Shown here piece after piece: positions 21,945 to 33,295 of a stretch of DNA of 64,000 bases. The translations under genes and the position numbers were made by a program. The notes below the pieces were generated by a model. The model saw only the letters and a program-made list of their open reading frames with translations, was not told the DNA's origin and made no database searches. The number at the start of each line of letters is the position of its first letter. Within the stretch, counting starts at the first letter, position 1. This DNA is from Perkinsus chesapeaki. Its lineage: Eukaryota; Perkinsozoa; Perkinsida; Perkinsidae. The DNA lies in the NCBI GenBank assembly GCA_013115145.1, contig JAAPAO010000114.1, positions 1-64,000 of the forward strand, in the 5' to 3' direction.

Positions 21945-23135
21945 ATTCCTAAAGGCCCAACAGGAGGCATGTGGCGTAGAGCTCTCTATGACCTTATCGA
22001 CCACCCAGGAAAATATGCGAGTAGCATTTTCCACAAGTCAAAGGAGGGCTTCACCACTGTGTACGACGGCTTTCCTAAATCAACTGTACATCTCCTCGTG
22101 CTGCCGGATAGAACTTTGAAGGGCCCTCAGCAGCTTACCAAGTGAGCGGTGGGGAGGCAATAAGCGTCAACCTTCTCTTGCTTGAACTGTAAACTTGACC
22201 TCGAATGTCGTGTACAATTTTGATTCGTATTAGATGTCAAAAATATGTCATCGATCAGTCGGTCCAATTTCCGGGGAAGACTTCTGTGGAAGGCCTGGTC
22301 CTTGAGTTGACATCATATTTTGGGAGCGTGCATGTTCTGACTGTTTCAGTTCTTGATTCGGAGCGAGCGCTGTCACATGAAAGTTAATATCAGTATTATG
22401 GGAAAGGGGTTCTCACCGAACTTCCTGAAGTCCTAAATTATTCTCGTTACTAACGAGTCGTTACCTAAACACATATGGCGCTCTCTTCTCAATGATGAAA
22501 TTAATGCTTAAAAATGTAGAGGTATTTTAATTCTATAAGAGGGTCTCTGAGGGAGCCTTGAGGGGTATTAATCAGTCACACCCATGTGGAAGTGTTATCA
22601 AACTGCCCTGCTCTTCAGAGATGGTGAATTCGGTATTCCATTTTTACGCCGACTTCATGGGTATTGTGATTGGCTGGTCAATGAGCTCCAGAAGCAAGAA
22701 CATATCGGTAAACTCGGGTTCAAATGTGGCATTCATGCGGTGCCGAGCTTGGAGCCTTTCCACGTACATATTATATCCGGCGACATGAAGAGTGATCGCA
22801 TAAAACATAAGAAGCATTGGAACTCTTTCACGACACCTTTCTTTGTGGAGCTTAATGAGGTGGAAAGTATCCTGCAGATTGAAGGTGGGCTGAACTCATT
22901 CCTTATTCGACCAATCAGCTTCGTTTCAGGTAGTCTGCGATCGATTCTGGCACGCGAGTCTCACTTAAAAGACGATTTGGTGTGCAACATTTGTGGCGAG
23001 AATTTCGGTCGATTCTTGAAGTTCAAAGAACACAGAGTTTCCTGTCGGAAAACAAAGTCATCAGCGGCTGGCCAAGTAGCTGTCAGCCAAAATGAAATTG
23101 AGCTGCCGCAAACAAAAAGGCAACGATTATGTTGA
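21945..23135 (+). CDS. Aprataxin-like HIT-zinc-finger DNA repair hydrolase
   Basis: Exon 21945-22141 (first ATG at 21969) and exon 22619-23135 join in phase 2. The first encodes the aprataxin entry segment W-x2-AL ... DGFPKSTVHLLVLP. The second encodes HAVPSLEPFHVHIIS and KHWNSF, the HIT core of aprataxin, followed by a Cys-rich finger C-x2-C-x12-H-x4-C (LVCNICGENF...KEHRVSC). Aprataxin removes AMP from 5'-adenylated DNA ends left by failed ligation. The catalytic His-x-His pair is kept, but the first His of the triad (HVHLH in animals) appears to be Pro. No FHA domain is visible, as in yeast Hnt3. The C-terminus is basic (TKRQRL), perhaps a nuclear signal. An upstream exon is possible because the frame is open before the ATG. 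Confidence 0.85.
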
Positions 23136-24004
23136 ATCCTTACAATATTGTCTCCTTGAGTTGGTTCATAGTGCAAAACAGTTGCTCTCTATTCTGTCAG
23201 CAATCTTCTGTCGAGGACAGACTACCACAATGCCTGGTCTTGTAAGACTTAGTGCCTCGTTAGTGCGGCGAGAAATGCCCGAACCACACTGGCAGGCCCA
23301 CGTACTAACTCCAATCGCTTATTTTGTCTCATAGAGGCTCATGCACATAACCTTTTGCAAATCATTAACCAATAGAATATCTTCCTGACTAAGACGGACG
23401 AAGTTGCTGAGTGTGTATAGGGAAGACCTTGCACGAGGTGCTGAATTTGGAACCTCGATTAACAATCACGAAGAAATACTCAACAACTTCGACATTCCCC
23501 GAATGCAACTAGTCCCTGATGAGGACCCTCGATAGTCATGTAGCTTTCATCCGTCAGTACGTCAGAACTGGACGGTATTATGTTAGGCATAGATTCGTTG
23601 GCCTTTTCTGACAAGGCTTGTCGTGCTGGCTAATCTCAAATTCTATTGTATTTACTGAACATAACAATGACGATGACTTGACACTTTTCTGTATTAGTAA
23701 AGACTCGTATTTCTAACCACATACTGCTGCTATACGCTTCATTAAATAAGTTACCGTATATAAAAGCAGGCTGATGCTGAAAGGTTGAGAAATTCGGTGA
23801 AGTACAAGTTACTTCGCTAAATGTTTACACGCTTTTCGTCAAAAAACGTTATAATACGTACTGTTAACCAATACCGTTATAATACTTGGGAGTGGATCAA
23901 CCGACTGAATTGCGACAGGACTACAGGACGATCCGACCAGCATTTAAACGAATCAGGTAGCCACCTCGAGCACTTGATGAGTACACGACCAAGTAACAGC
24001 ACGA
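23136..24004. other. No supportable gene
   Basis: Intergenic between the convergent aprataxin-like gene and the minus-strand secreted protein. Short direct repeat CGTTATAATAC occurs at about 23848 and 23873. I see no exon chain. Confidence 0.5.
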
Positions 24005-24883
24005 CTATATAGCTATGGTTGCAGAGATGTAGTCATAAGGAAAATTGAAGTTGGGCCCGATCGGTGGCTTAACCACGACACGGGCTGTACCTTTCAATAA
24101 CCAGTTAGTTATATTGTTCTTGACTGTCGTCAAAGACAAGTCCAATGCTCCACCAACCTTGATGCCAAGCTTCACTGTTTTTTCCACGTAGACCGATACA
24201 TTGAAACCAAGATTGTAAGGTTTACCCGCGAAGACATAACTCTTTGAGTTCTCGCCGGGCTGAACATCAATATCCGAAAGCAACCTATTGAGACCGTATA
24301 TCTTGAAATGAGGAATGGCTACAAAGTTCTCCTTAGTGGTGTCACCCAAACCCGAAGACTGAGATAACTCCTCGTCATAGGCTTTTAAGAAGATCGTGGC
24401 AGCTGCTTTCTTCTTATTCCCGTATGAAATGATTTGGGCATCACCACCTGCGTGAACATGCAGTTCTGACTGAGTTTTACCATCATAAACAGCAGTCATG
24501 CCAATGACGGTATTGTCCCTCGGATCATCAATATCAAAGAAGTCAACTTTGGCATCGATAGTAGTCTTCTCGCCTTGTTCCAGTGTGCCATGAAAGCAGT
24601 AAGGGTAGTCGATGATCGGGTTGGTGGCATTACAAGTAGCTGGATATGCGAATTTGCCAGCCTCATCGACTTGAGCTTGCTGGATACCCTTCGGGAAAGA
24701 AGCGATGCGTTCCTCGTTTATCGTGATAGACTCAGTCTCGACGTCCTTCAGCATCTCGAACAGCTCCGCCAATGAGTCTTCGCCCAAGTTGTTATTATCT
24801 ATGTCGCCTAGTTTTAGACTTAACCCCACCAAAGCAACTGATACAGCAATGAAGCTCTTGAAAAGCTGAGTGTTGAAACTCAT
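24005..24883 (-). CDS. Secreted protein of unknown family, 292 residues
   Basis: An uninterrupted minus-strand frame runs from the stop at 24005 to well past 24883. I choose the ATG at 24883 because it begins a typical signal peptide (MSFNTQLF, then a hydrophobic core of about 12 residues). The upstream frame, up to 25018, is low in protein character. The mature part is acidic, with two Cys close together (PATCNATNPI...YPYCFHG), many beta-type segments and several N-x-S/T sites. It ends in alternating hydrophobic strands without a membrane anchor. I recognise no family; candidates are lineage-specific secreted or cyst/zoospore wall proteins. No intron is needed. Confidence 0.65.
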   Translation of the reverse strand: MSFNTQLFKSFIAVSVALVGLSLKLGDIDNNNLGEDSLAELFEMLKDVETESITINEERIASFPKGIQQAQVDEAGKFAYPATCNATNPIIDYPYCFHGTLEQGEKTTIDAKVDFFDIDDPRDNTVIGMTAVYDGKTQSELHVHAGGDAQIISYGNKKKAAATIFLKAYDEELSQSSGLGDTTKENFVAIPHFKIYGLNRLLSDIDVQPGENSKSYVFAGKPYNLGFNVSVYVEKTVKLGIKVGGALDLSLTTVKNNITNWLLKGTARVVVKPPIGPNFNFPYDYISATIAI

Positions 24884-25800
24884 GAGGATATTCAACCCTG
24901 AGAATGAAGCACATGGGACGACAAGTTCGATGAAACGAACGTTCGGACTATGCCGAACAGTATTTGGCTTAACCTCAGCTTTCCCACCCATGGCGCCTAG
25001 TGTGCGCCATCGCACCAACGTGGAACCGTCATGTCACTTAAGAGCTGTAATTCTCGCATTATTCGTAATTGGTGACAAAAGGATCCGAAATGTGTTGCAT
25101 TCAAGACAGTGCGCGCCTCTTAGCGGGATTTTGCAGGGCAGCGAGGTGAAATGCGGCTAACCAAGGGTACAGGATAAGATTCCACACATTGCGCTGTCAC
25201 TACAAATGGTGTCGCATGAAGTGCGCGGCACGTAGGCCGCCGAGGCTCATACGACGCATTATGAGGTCTTGTTGGACCACATGCTTATCTATATTTGAAG
25301 CCGCTGACCTTAATAAGTAGGGAACTGGCTCGCCTCAGCTTGTCTCCCAGTTGCGGCTTACGTTCTTTCTAATTTGGAACCGAAGAGGAGGTTCTTGTTG
25401 CGCACAATGATGAGCAATTGTGAGCCCGAAAGGAGCCGTAAGATGCTGCAGTGTAGTGGGCCTCTACTCATGCTGGCTTGTGCCAAGGGATTCAGTGGCC
25501 GCCGGAGGCTATCTCAGGTCTTGTCAATAAGCGTCATCTGATTGCCCAAGCAAATTACCCTCCGTTGACTGAGCTAATGGTATAGCAGCTTCTTGGTTCT
25601 TCCCACTAGTCGGTCTGAGAACCAGGAGAAACCTCTGAGCCTTCAGCACAAGCTCAAGTACATAGGCAGGAAAATATGACAGTTTGGGAGGTGTACAACT
25701 CACTCACTAGATCGATATTCAGAATAGCATGGGAAGCCGAACTGAACCAAGCTTTCCCCTATGTGCTGCAAATTCTGTAACTATACCTGAATGCTTCAGG

Positions 25801-25945
25801 GTGAATCACACATTGTGATTCACAATGTGACTCGTAGGGACGACGCTGAAACGATATGGCTTATGCATTTCAGCTCAATCTACACTGTGCGTATCGCACA
25901 AACAGTCATATGCATGCTTACTACCCCCGGGGTAGTACCCCGATA
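25801..25945. repeat. Cluster of overlapping perfect palindromes
   Basis: At 25801-25823 GTGAATCACA and TGTGATTCAC flank a 3-nt loop; overlapping it, CACATTGTG and CACAATGTG (25809-25829) form a second hairpin. At 25921-25941 CTACCCC, GGGGTAG and TACCCC form two hairpins sharing the middle arm. Each middle segment can pair with either neighbour, an accordion-like arrangement. Confidence 0.85.
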
Positions 25946-26909
25946 TCCACTGGGGTGACACAAGACAGGTGCTGGATGTCGCAGCCCGCACACCGGAGTG
26001 CGGAGATAGTCATACACAGTCGGACATGTAGAATGAGATAGAAGTACACGTTCGCAACTAGAGATGCCTTATCACTCCTTTACGATGAGTGATCAACAGA
26101 AACCGCTTCGTGCGGGGGAGGCAAGGGAACACCCCTGTGGCGGACCGTGTTCAAACACACGTAGCAAGTTTGCAGTCTGACTTAGCGCTTAGGAAAAGAA
26201 TGTAATCTCCGGGCAGCAAAGATCATTTTTCAACAAATACAAACAATTCAAGGTTGTAGTGCGAAGAACTATTCTTTGCCTGTCCCAGGATGACTATTTT
26301 GATATAGCTTGATCCGATATGGGACGCTTGAGCTGCCTGTTCAGTGGACAGTGTCTACTATCTCAACTTTTGTCGTGTTACTAGAATAGACGAATCTCTA
26401 GCAGGCCTATCAATCAAGTACCAGTTTCAATTTATTAAAAGAATTGTGCTCCTCGGATTCCGTCGAGTAAGTCTCTCTTCACACCCGAGAGAGGAGACAT
26501 ATTCCTCCGTTCGCATGAGCTCTGACCCCTCCAGCTTGGAGGCCTTCTACGCCAGAAGTTTAGGCTAGCCATGCAGAGATCATTGCAACCCTTCGCTGCA
26601 AAGTCGTGCAACAAGCAGACTGGTAGTCTCCAGCATACATATAAAAATGAGAATACATATCCATAAAAATACCTCAGCTTCTATTCATACCTCTCCCAAA
26701 GGTTCCATAATGCTACCCGTTCCGATATCAGGTCGCCCCTCAAAGCCCTGCTGGCCGTTCATGTTCAACGGTTGAACGATGGCCTTCCTAACCAGCGGAA
26801 ACTCGCAGGGGACTGTCAATCGGTACACAGGCGGTCTACTGTGCCAAAATACTAGGCCGTGAGGCCTACGCGTTCTGGGGGGAGGAGCACCCATCGACTG
26901 CTCCGGTGT

Positions 26910-26917
<8 letters not shown>

Positions 26918-26949
<32 letters not shown>

Positions 26950-27157
26950 CCCCCCCCAAGGAGGGGGGAGGAAAAAAAAAAAAGGGGGGGGGGGAGGGTG
27001 TTTTGTTTTGGTGGAAGGAGTGGGGGGGGGCAGCAGGAGTNNNNNNNNNNACACACAAGCCGCGGGGGGCCGGCGGGGGGGGGGGGGGCCCCCCCCCCCC
27101 CGGGGGGGGGGGGGGGGGGCCCCCCCCGCCTCCCCCCCCCCCCCCCCCCCCCCCCCC
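26918..27157. repeat. Poly-G/poly-C tracts around an N-run
   Basis: Runs of G and C up to about 37 nt surround ten Ns at 27041-27050. Long frames read through it on both strands encode only poly-Gly/poly-Pro and are artefacts. The structure looks like two low-complexity read ends scaffolded together. Confidence 0.9.
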
Positions 27158-27922
27158 GACACAGTATGTGCAGCAAGCTATACAGAAAGGGGGGCTTACA
27201 TCATGTAAGTTGTCTTGCCAATGAACGGTGATTCCCCCCATTCTGTGCAGTGATAGCTCTCGTTCAACACAGGCTTAACCTCGAGGTAACCAGATGGTAA
27301 TTCCCAAGGTCGAGCATGTAGCCCCAGAGCTAACTTAGCTCTTAGTAAGAACTTAGCTAAGACGCACGTGTAACAGCGCATGTTTCCAGGCTACTTTAAC
27401 AGAGGTACTGTGCACAATCCGTAGAAGACTTGAGTCTTGGTGAGTGCAGTTGTGAGCCGAAGCACCATATCGGATTTACCGCTCCTCCGATGGCTACTAT
27501 CTGGAAAACAGATTCGAAGCCGTGAAAGCGCTCTCTGAAACAGCCTGTTCCCGCGCCTGAACACATTTTGATTCGGAATCGAGTGCTTGCGTGCTAAAGT
27601 GAGATACTGCTTTCATCGGTTGCTTCATACTGTGAACTTCACAGCATTCAAACCTGAAGCTTATCCGTACAGTGTGGCACTCCTCAGTTAAGAGTCTTCA
27701 CACAAAGTTGATGATTCCATTTGGGCTCACTTGCGTCTGTCTGGTAGAACTCTATCCAACATCGGGCCCCCTTCCCACATAGTCCGGGCTAACAACTAAC
27801 TAGCACCGTCAGCCGCTGTTGCACTGTGCTAAAATGATTGTGGCATCTTTCCTATGGTTACCGAACAGTGGTCAACTTGGATAAGATGGTCTCATCACAG
27901 GCTCTCTAGAGCTCTACAAACA

Positions 27923-27957
27923 CGGTGTTTGAAACACCGCTAGACTAGCGGCGCTAG
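27923..27957. repeat. Chain of three overlapping hairpins
   Basis: CGGTGTTT/AAACACCG (1-nt loop), CCGCTAG/CTAGCGG (1-nt loop) and CTAGC/GCTAG (3-nt loop) overlap in 35 bp. Confidence 0.85.
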
Positions 27958-28438
27958 TACATGCTCCTACCGCTAGTTCAAGCCACAACCTCCGCGCTGA
28001 GCTCAACACCCTTGGTCAACTAAGAGGCTTTCTCTTCTTTTCTCAATAATAACAAACACAAAGGGAGAGGGGAGTCAGCGAAGGCTCCTTGTATGTTCGT
28101 TTACTCTCACCTGGATTCAGCTGTGCGCGCGTGCACGAGCGGGTGACGCACAATCAATAACAATAACCTTCATTTACCCTCCAACACAGCTGCAGTGACC
28201 CGTACAGCGCAAAATAAGCTTGCCGAGCTTCAAAGAGTGATCGACAGTACGAGACCTCAGGAGCTTGCTCCCCAGTAGATGCTGTAATGTGCATAGATGC
28301 CGTCGCAGTGCGACGCGGCTTTTCAATTCCGCTGCTTTCCCGGAGGAATACGAGCGGCATCGTGTGAGGTCGGAGCCAGCCGCTGGTTACATATCCAGGT
28401 CTTGCTTATGCCTTTCTAAGCTAGGTTTCACGCCTTTC

Positions 28439-29912
28439 ATGTTATATACCTCAATAGCCACTCTAGTAATCACCCTCACGGTCGGCTTCGCATGGAGTCC
28501 TCAAGACTGCAAGGGTGACCAATCCAAGAATGACAGGGTTACTCGCATCAAGTGCGCCTTCCATAATAATACTTGGGTTCATCCCTTGTCAAATATTATG
28601 AACAAGGATGTTATACTGGCTGCTATTGGAGCCGGCGGTGGATCGATAGCGTGGTCCGTGAATGCTGAAATTATGCCGGTGAATGTTGATCATACAATCT
28701 TTGTCCTCATCAGTGGGCTCGGCCTGAAGATCCTCGAGAGCAGCCTCAGTGATTCGTCCTTTATAAGGAGCAACCTGGTCGGCACCGTCAACAGTGCTTT
28801 CCCCAGCTCACTCACAGGTAACCTGATCAGCCTTGCATCCGGTGGCTACCCTTCTGATCATGGAGTCCTCGGGTTTGTCGAGATCGTTGATAACAAGGCT
28901 ATCGTGCCAAGTCTATGGATGGATGCCGTTACCCACGATAATCTCCCGCTATATAGAGACCTTCAAGAGCATGCGTTCCCTTTCAGCTCTATTATTTCTA
29001 AAGGGAAAGCTCAGAGTAAAACGGTGTATGCTCCTCCTCTCAAGTCCCCATTCCGTTACGCAGTTTTCGGCGACATCGATGCTGTCCAAACTGACTCTCC
29101 TGGTTTGCAAGACGTGATCCAAGATATCCCGGCTCGGCTTGCCCAGTTTCAGGCTAGGAACTTGACGTCGCTATCCATTGCCTATACCAATATAGTCGCC
29201 GATGCCGTAAGGAACAGTGGAGTTGGGGGCTCCGAGGTGACAAGAGCTTTGTATCAGTTAGATCATCAACTTCATACTATCTGGTATAATGTGTCCGCTG
29301 CTCTCCCGAGCGATGCTACCGTAAGAATGGTCATCTGTTCGGACCATGGGGCCGTCGACGTGAACCATATTAATGTTTACGACAAGCAGAATGCTAATGG
29401 CGACTATCGAAACGTTCTTCATCTTGGTTCTCTCCTTAAGTACATCCCTTCCGTTGAAGGTAGATCATTCGCCCTTCATTTGGCTGATGGTGTTACTGTG
29501 GACGAGGCACGGGAAAGAATCAAGAACGATGCGCCAGATGTTTATGAAAATTTCATGTTATTTACTCCCGATGAGTTGATCGATCTGGAGGTCTTCGGAC
29601 CGAAGGACACCTTGTCGGATTTCGCCAAAGGGCAAATTGGTGATCTCTTGAAGAGATCACCAATTTGCCCGATTTACCGAAGAGATTCTCTTCGGTATCA
29701 CCCCCAACCCAGCCGTCCTCAGCTACTATGTCAATGGACGTGCATGGGGCGCTAACGACAAAGGAAATTCTGGTGGTATGATTTCAACTGAGATTGGTCT
29801 TCCTTTTGCTATTTTAGAAAAAGGAAGAACCATCAATGAACTGAGGGAAGGATACGACAGAGTCCAGAGCAGATCTGAGGATTATTTCAATACATATAAG
29901 TACAAGAACTGA
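28439..29912 (+). CDS. Secreted phosphodiesterase-like protein, frame broken
   Basis: The ATG at 28439 starts a signal peptide (MLYTSIATLVITLTVGFA). The open frame before it lacks an ATG. The fold signature is the type I phosphodiesterase/nucleotide pyrophosphatase branch of the alkaline phosphatase superfamily: AFPSSLTG with a Thr/Ser nucleophile region (about residues 120-127), ASGGYPSDHGVLGF, and the metal site CSDHGAVDV. The first metal motif, normally V-x-I-D-G, reads VLISGLG, so the metal-binding Asp appears to be Ser and activity is doubtful. Near 29630 the frame shifts. A 16-bp insertion, part of a perfect 20-bp-arm inverted repeat, throws translation into a frame stopping at 29755. 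The original frame resumes at about 29673 and runs cleanly for 79 codons to TGA 29910-29912. No intron fits the insertion. Such enzymes act on phosphodiesters or nucleotides outside the cell. Confidence 0.72.
29630..29697. repeat. Perfect 20-bp-arm inverted repeat plus second hairpin
   Basis: At 29630-29670 two 20-nt arms (GGGCAAATTGG... and its exact complement) are separated by one G. At 29675-29697 TACCGAAGAG and CTCTTCGGTA flank ATT. The right arm of the first repeat supplies the 16-bp frameshifting insertion in the phosphodiesterase-like gene. The second hairpin lies in coding sequence that reads normally. Confidence 0.9.
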
Positions 29913-31130
29913 TACAACGACCGTCATGCGTACACCATATTATGTAGCCTAGCGGACTTAATGCAGTCTGAGGATTCCTTAGCCCTCGTGAGTCGATCTG
30001 CGCAAGTGCCGCCTGAGAACAAAGTGTTCCCTACTTTTCATGAATAGGGTTCCTATCGTAGTGTTGACGATATCCGCAAAGGTATTGCTTCACATTTGGT
30101 TATTCATCCGCCTCGGTTGTTGCGTTGCTGTTGTCGTAGAGCTCATAATGTTGGCTCTAAATCACGGCAAAAATGATTCGAGGAACTTCTCAAAAGTGAA
30201 AATGATGATGATGATGACGATGACGATGACGATGAACTACTATTCCACAACGAAGCACGGCAGCGTTGAAGTTTTACACGCATGTGGTGATCACATGATG
30301 ACGAGAAAGGTCACGCTGAATTTAAGCATACGATAATTTTCAATACGATTACCTGCAATTGGGAGCTTCGCTCGAGTAGATTGTACACTACAAACACATT
30401 TGAATTCTCAAGTATGCAATGCATTACGATCTTAATGAGATAGTGATCATCTTCACTAACCTCTTCTACACGCAGTTTCAGAGCTGAAGATGCTATACAT
30501 ATGAGGAGGTTAGACTTCCGAAGTACTCTCCGAGAGACACAAATCCAACTCAGGGCGTCAAATAGGCTCTTTTCGAAATACCAACTCTCAGAACTTGTGG
30601 CTACGACGCATGTATTCTGTATCAGAGAAGCAATTTTTAAGAGCCCAAAGTTGGGTATCTCTGTCTTTCCGACTTTCTGAATCTTTGCGAATTCACCCTT
30701 TAATTACCGGCATGAGGGAACGAAATGATGGAAAATAGTAATGCTGGATCATCGGAGCGAGCATTGAATACCCGCTCCAGTTTGAAATTTCTGGAGCAAA
30801 TTCACTAGAAGGAGCATCTCGGATCTTGCATGCGTAACTCGGGGAGCTCGATTGATGTGAATACTGCTGAACACCCACTTTATTAACTGTACCAACGAAA
30901 GGCGAGATGAGAAATTGAGGGAGCTAGATCTATTTTGTGAGTACACCAGAGTCCTCAACAAATGAGAGGCGCGGCCTTGCGGGCATTCCTCTGAGAGCAG
31001 TCCTCTCTTGAATAAAGTCATCCAGCACGTTGACAGATGATGGTAGGTTAATATATAAAGGCGAATAGATAAAAATTCTCTTCTTCTGAGAAAACGACAC
31101 ATCCTGCTACATTCCGCAAATCTTTAGGTT
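29913..31130. other. No supportable gene; GAT/GAC microsatellite
   Basis: A 98-codon ATG frame (30040-30336) is carried mainly by a GATGAT/GACGAT microsatellite at 30201-30235 and is probably chance. No exon chain is seen. Confidence 0.5.
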
Positions 31131-31134
31131 TTTG

Positions 31135-32000
31135 GCTCACCCAGAACCTTCTTAAAGTGAAGTTTCTCATAGGAGCCGATTTCAACATACTTGTGTCTAT
31201 CCACGGACGCAACCATGGCAAGGATCTGAGCTGTTGTCCTACCCTAAATTACAAAAGCATACCTTGAGCAAATTAGACTGAGGATGACGAGAAGCGAATG
31301 CTAGTAGGATGACGCTACACCCACAAGTCTCTGCTACGGAATCCTCTTTGGGTAAGGTATGGAGATTATATTGCTGTTATATAATGACAGTATCATGATG
31401 ACACTCGATCGATTCTATAAGCTCCGCGGTTACCACTCGTAGATACCACTCGTATCATATCAGCAAACTTTATTACGGAATCAATGCTGATTTGAACAAG
31501 CTGGGTGTGAATGCCTTGTCCGCGAGCCGTTTGGGAGACGTAGACCTGAAAAATACCTAAAACACTTTGCACAGTGTATGATGAAGACACCATCAACGTT
31601 TAGTGAAAAGTGAATCCGTGAACGAATTCCAGGAAGTGAGGACCTCATGTTTCGATTCACAGAGATCGAGAGCCTAGGTATTTCTATCAATTAGCCGAAG
31701 ACAACTTTCTAAGTGATAGCCGTGAATCACGGGTCTTCATCGTCACGGCCCGTGATGATGAAGATGAGCCGGCCAAGCAGTTTGCCCTTACCTCTCCTAG
31801 ATACCCGAAAGTTCCTTCCTTTTTCGGGTTTGGCCTGAAAGGGACTCCGATTGGAAGACAAATGAGCGGCGGTGAACATGAGCTGTGTTATACATCGCTT
31901 GCCTCACAGCATCCTCCTCCTTTTTGGTCAGAGTACCATGTATACTGAAGTCGATGAATCCAAGGACAGCCTGATGATTGGTGAGAGAGTGGATATACAC
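31135..32000 (-). CDS. Exons of a GNAT-type acetyltransferase-like protein
   Basis: Three minus-strand open segments read as protein in order. Segment 31797-32000 contains VLGFIDFSIHGTLTKKEE. Segment 31393-31550 contains VYVSQTARGQGIHTQLV, the Q-x2-R-G-x-G acetyl-CoA loop of GNAT motif A, then SGNRGAYRI, like the motif B asparagine/aromatic region. Segment about 31135-31240 contains MVASVDRHKYVEIGSYEKLH. The loop motif is convincing; exon borders and the linking phases are not settled. GNAT enzymes move acetyl groups from acetyl-CoA to amines. The substrate is unknown. A 14-bp inverted repeat with one G-T mispair (31735-31763) lies between segments. Confidence 0.45.
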
Positions 32001-32264
32001 TGAATGCTCCTAAGCTGTGTCTTACTTAAGGACCTTTGCTAGTGTCAACCGCTACATAACAGGGAATCCCTTCCTTGTCATCACAGCTTGAAACCATATC
32101 ACACCCGGTACACTCGTCGCCCTTCACATAGGGGTGATAGAAAATCTTTCCGGTTACCGGTAATACGAGAAGTATCGAGAAGTAGACCCCAAAGATCCTC
32201 ATTTATACACTCCGCGTCAAATTCTTATCAACTCGCGTTTTTCAAGGGTTTAAGAACAACTAAG

Positions 32265-32780
32265 GTGTGCTCGTCAACGATTACCTCAAGGATATGTTCC
32301 CTAGTCAAAGTAAGTATATGCTCCAAGTTTCAGAGCCAAACCCCTTGTCAGAAGTGAGTAATCGAGAATTTTGTGAAAAATCGGTCCGACACATTCTTAG
32401 AAACCGCAGCTTAAAATTCATGGTTTTGTTAGGGAAGTATATTAAGGCAGATCATTCAGACCTAATCACATACACTATTGGAAAGCTTATCCTTCCTCCA
32501 CTAAATGATATGAGTCACTATTCGCGCCACTGGTACTCTCCAGAGGGGCCGAGAGGCTCCATCAAGAGTGATCATCCGGCGAGATCACTGAGTGATCCAG
32601 ATCATCGACTTGATCCATCCATTAGGATCCACATACCGGCCATTGGTCGGGGCCCAGGCCGGCGCTAGATACGCTCTTGAGAAGCTGAACCCACTCAGTT
32701 TACCGAGCTCAGCCTTGTTCCAGTGGGACTTTCAAGCCGATGTTTCAACCGAATGTCTTCATCGACTCAGGGCGCTGTAG
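32265..32780 (+). CDS. Candidate exons, unrecognised
   Basis: After an AACTAAG acceptor, a plus-strand frame (32265 to about 32540) reads a plausible charged/hydrophobic protein (LVNDYLKDMFPSQSKYML ... LPPLNDMSHYSRHWY). A second frame near 32595-32690 reads IIDLIHPLGSTYRPLVGAQA. No family is recognised and the splice links are unresolved. Minus-strand coding is evident just downstream, so one set may be spurious. Confidence 0.3.
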
Positions 32781-32884
32781 AAAAGTTTTCACCCCTTCTC
32801 AACGAGTAACTCACTTCTCCATTCGTTGGTGCCAATAAACTTACCGTTCCCTGACGTCTAACAAGGTGAATAGGATCTGGCACA

Positions 32885-33295
32885 TTAGACTCGCTGGAGG
32901 CTTCTGTTCCAATGTAATGATTTGCTAGGCGATTCGCAGTCGTCATCCTCGAGTACTCCTGCTACCAAACGGGGCTTGAGCCCTCTGGCTTTCTTGCAGA
33001 CCTCGGACACATGGGCATGCTTCAACAGCTCGAACCTTTTCTTCAGACACTCCTCTTCATTTATTATGACACATAATTTATAAGCTTATGATATCCGGCA
33101 GCCGAATTCCGGCTTGCAACGTCCGTTTGTGTGGAGAACGCATCCGCTCAGTAGGTTTAAGCTCCGAACGCTTCTTCCTTAATTCAGTGTCGAACCACTG
33201 TGGTCCTGCATTCGTCCTGCAAGGATTCTTCGGCGCTTCTTTGGACTTGGTGTTATTGCTGCCACTTGTACCCTGGCAATTAGGGAATCACCGGT
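32885..33295 (-). CDS. Unrecognised minus-strand coding segments
   Basis: Two frames without an ATG read as good protein. From about 33295 to 33090: QGTSGSNNTKSKEAP ... WFDTELRKKRSELKPTERM. From about 33080 to the TAA at 32885: KLCVIINEEECLKKRFELL ... ARGLKPRLVAGVLEDDDC. The frames differ by one position across about 33085, so a small intron or a frameshift lies there. Both are strongly charged and helical. They could be upstream exons of the GNAT-type gene, but the TAA argues for a separate C-terminus. Confidence 0.4.

Larger units (their letters stand above)
24884..28438. other. Gene-poor region around an assembly join
   Basis: About 3.5 kb without a convincing gene. Short frames on both strands lack splice-consistent neighbours. 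It contains the palindrome chains at 25801-25945 and 27923-27957, a second copy of the CACCCCTGTGGCGGA word (26130), and the homopolymer/N block at 26918-27157. Sequence on the two sides of that block may not be adjacent in the genome. Confidence 0.55.

Noticed and set aside
26685-27241. Several long frames encoding poly-Gly/poly-Pro on both strands
   Set aside because: They are translations of homopolymer tracts and an N-run.
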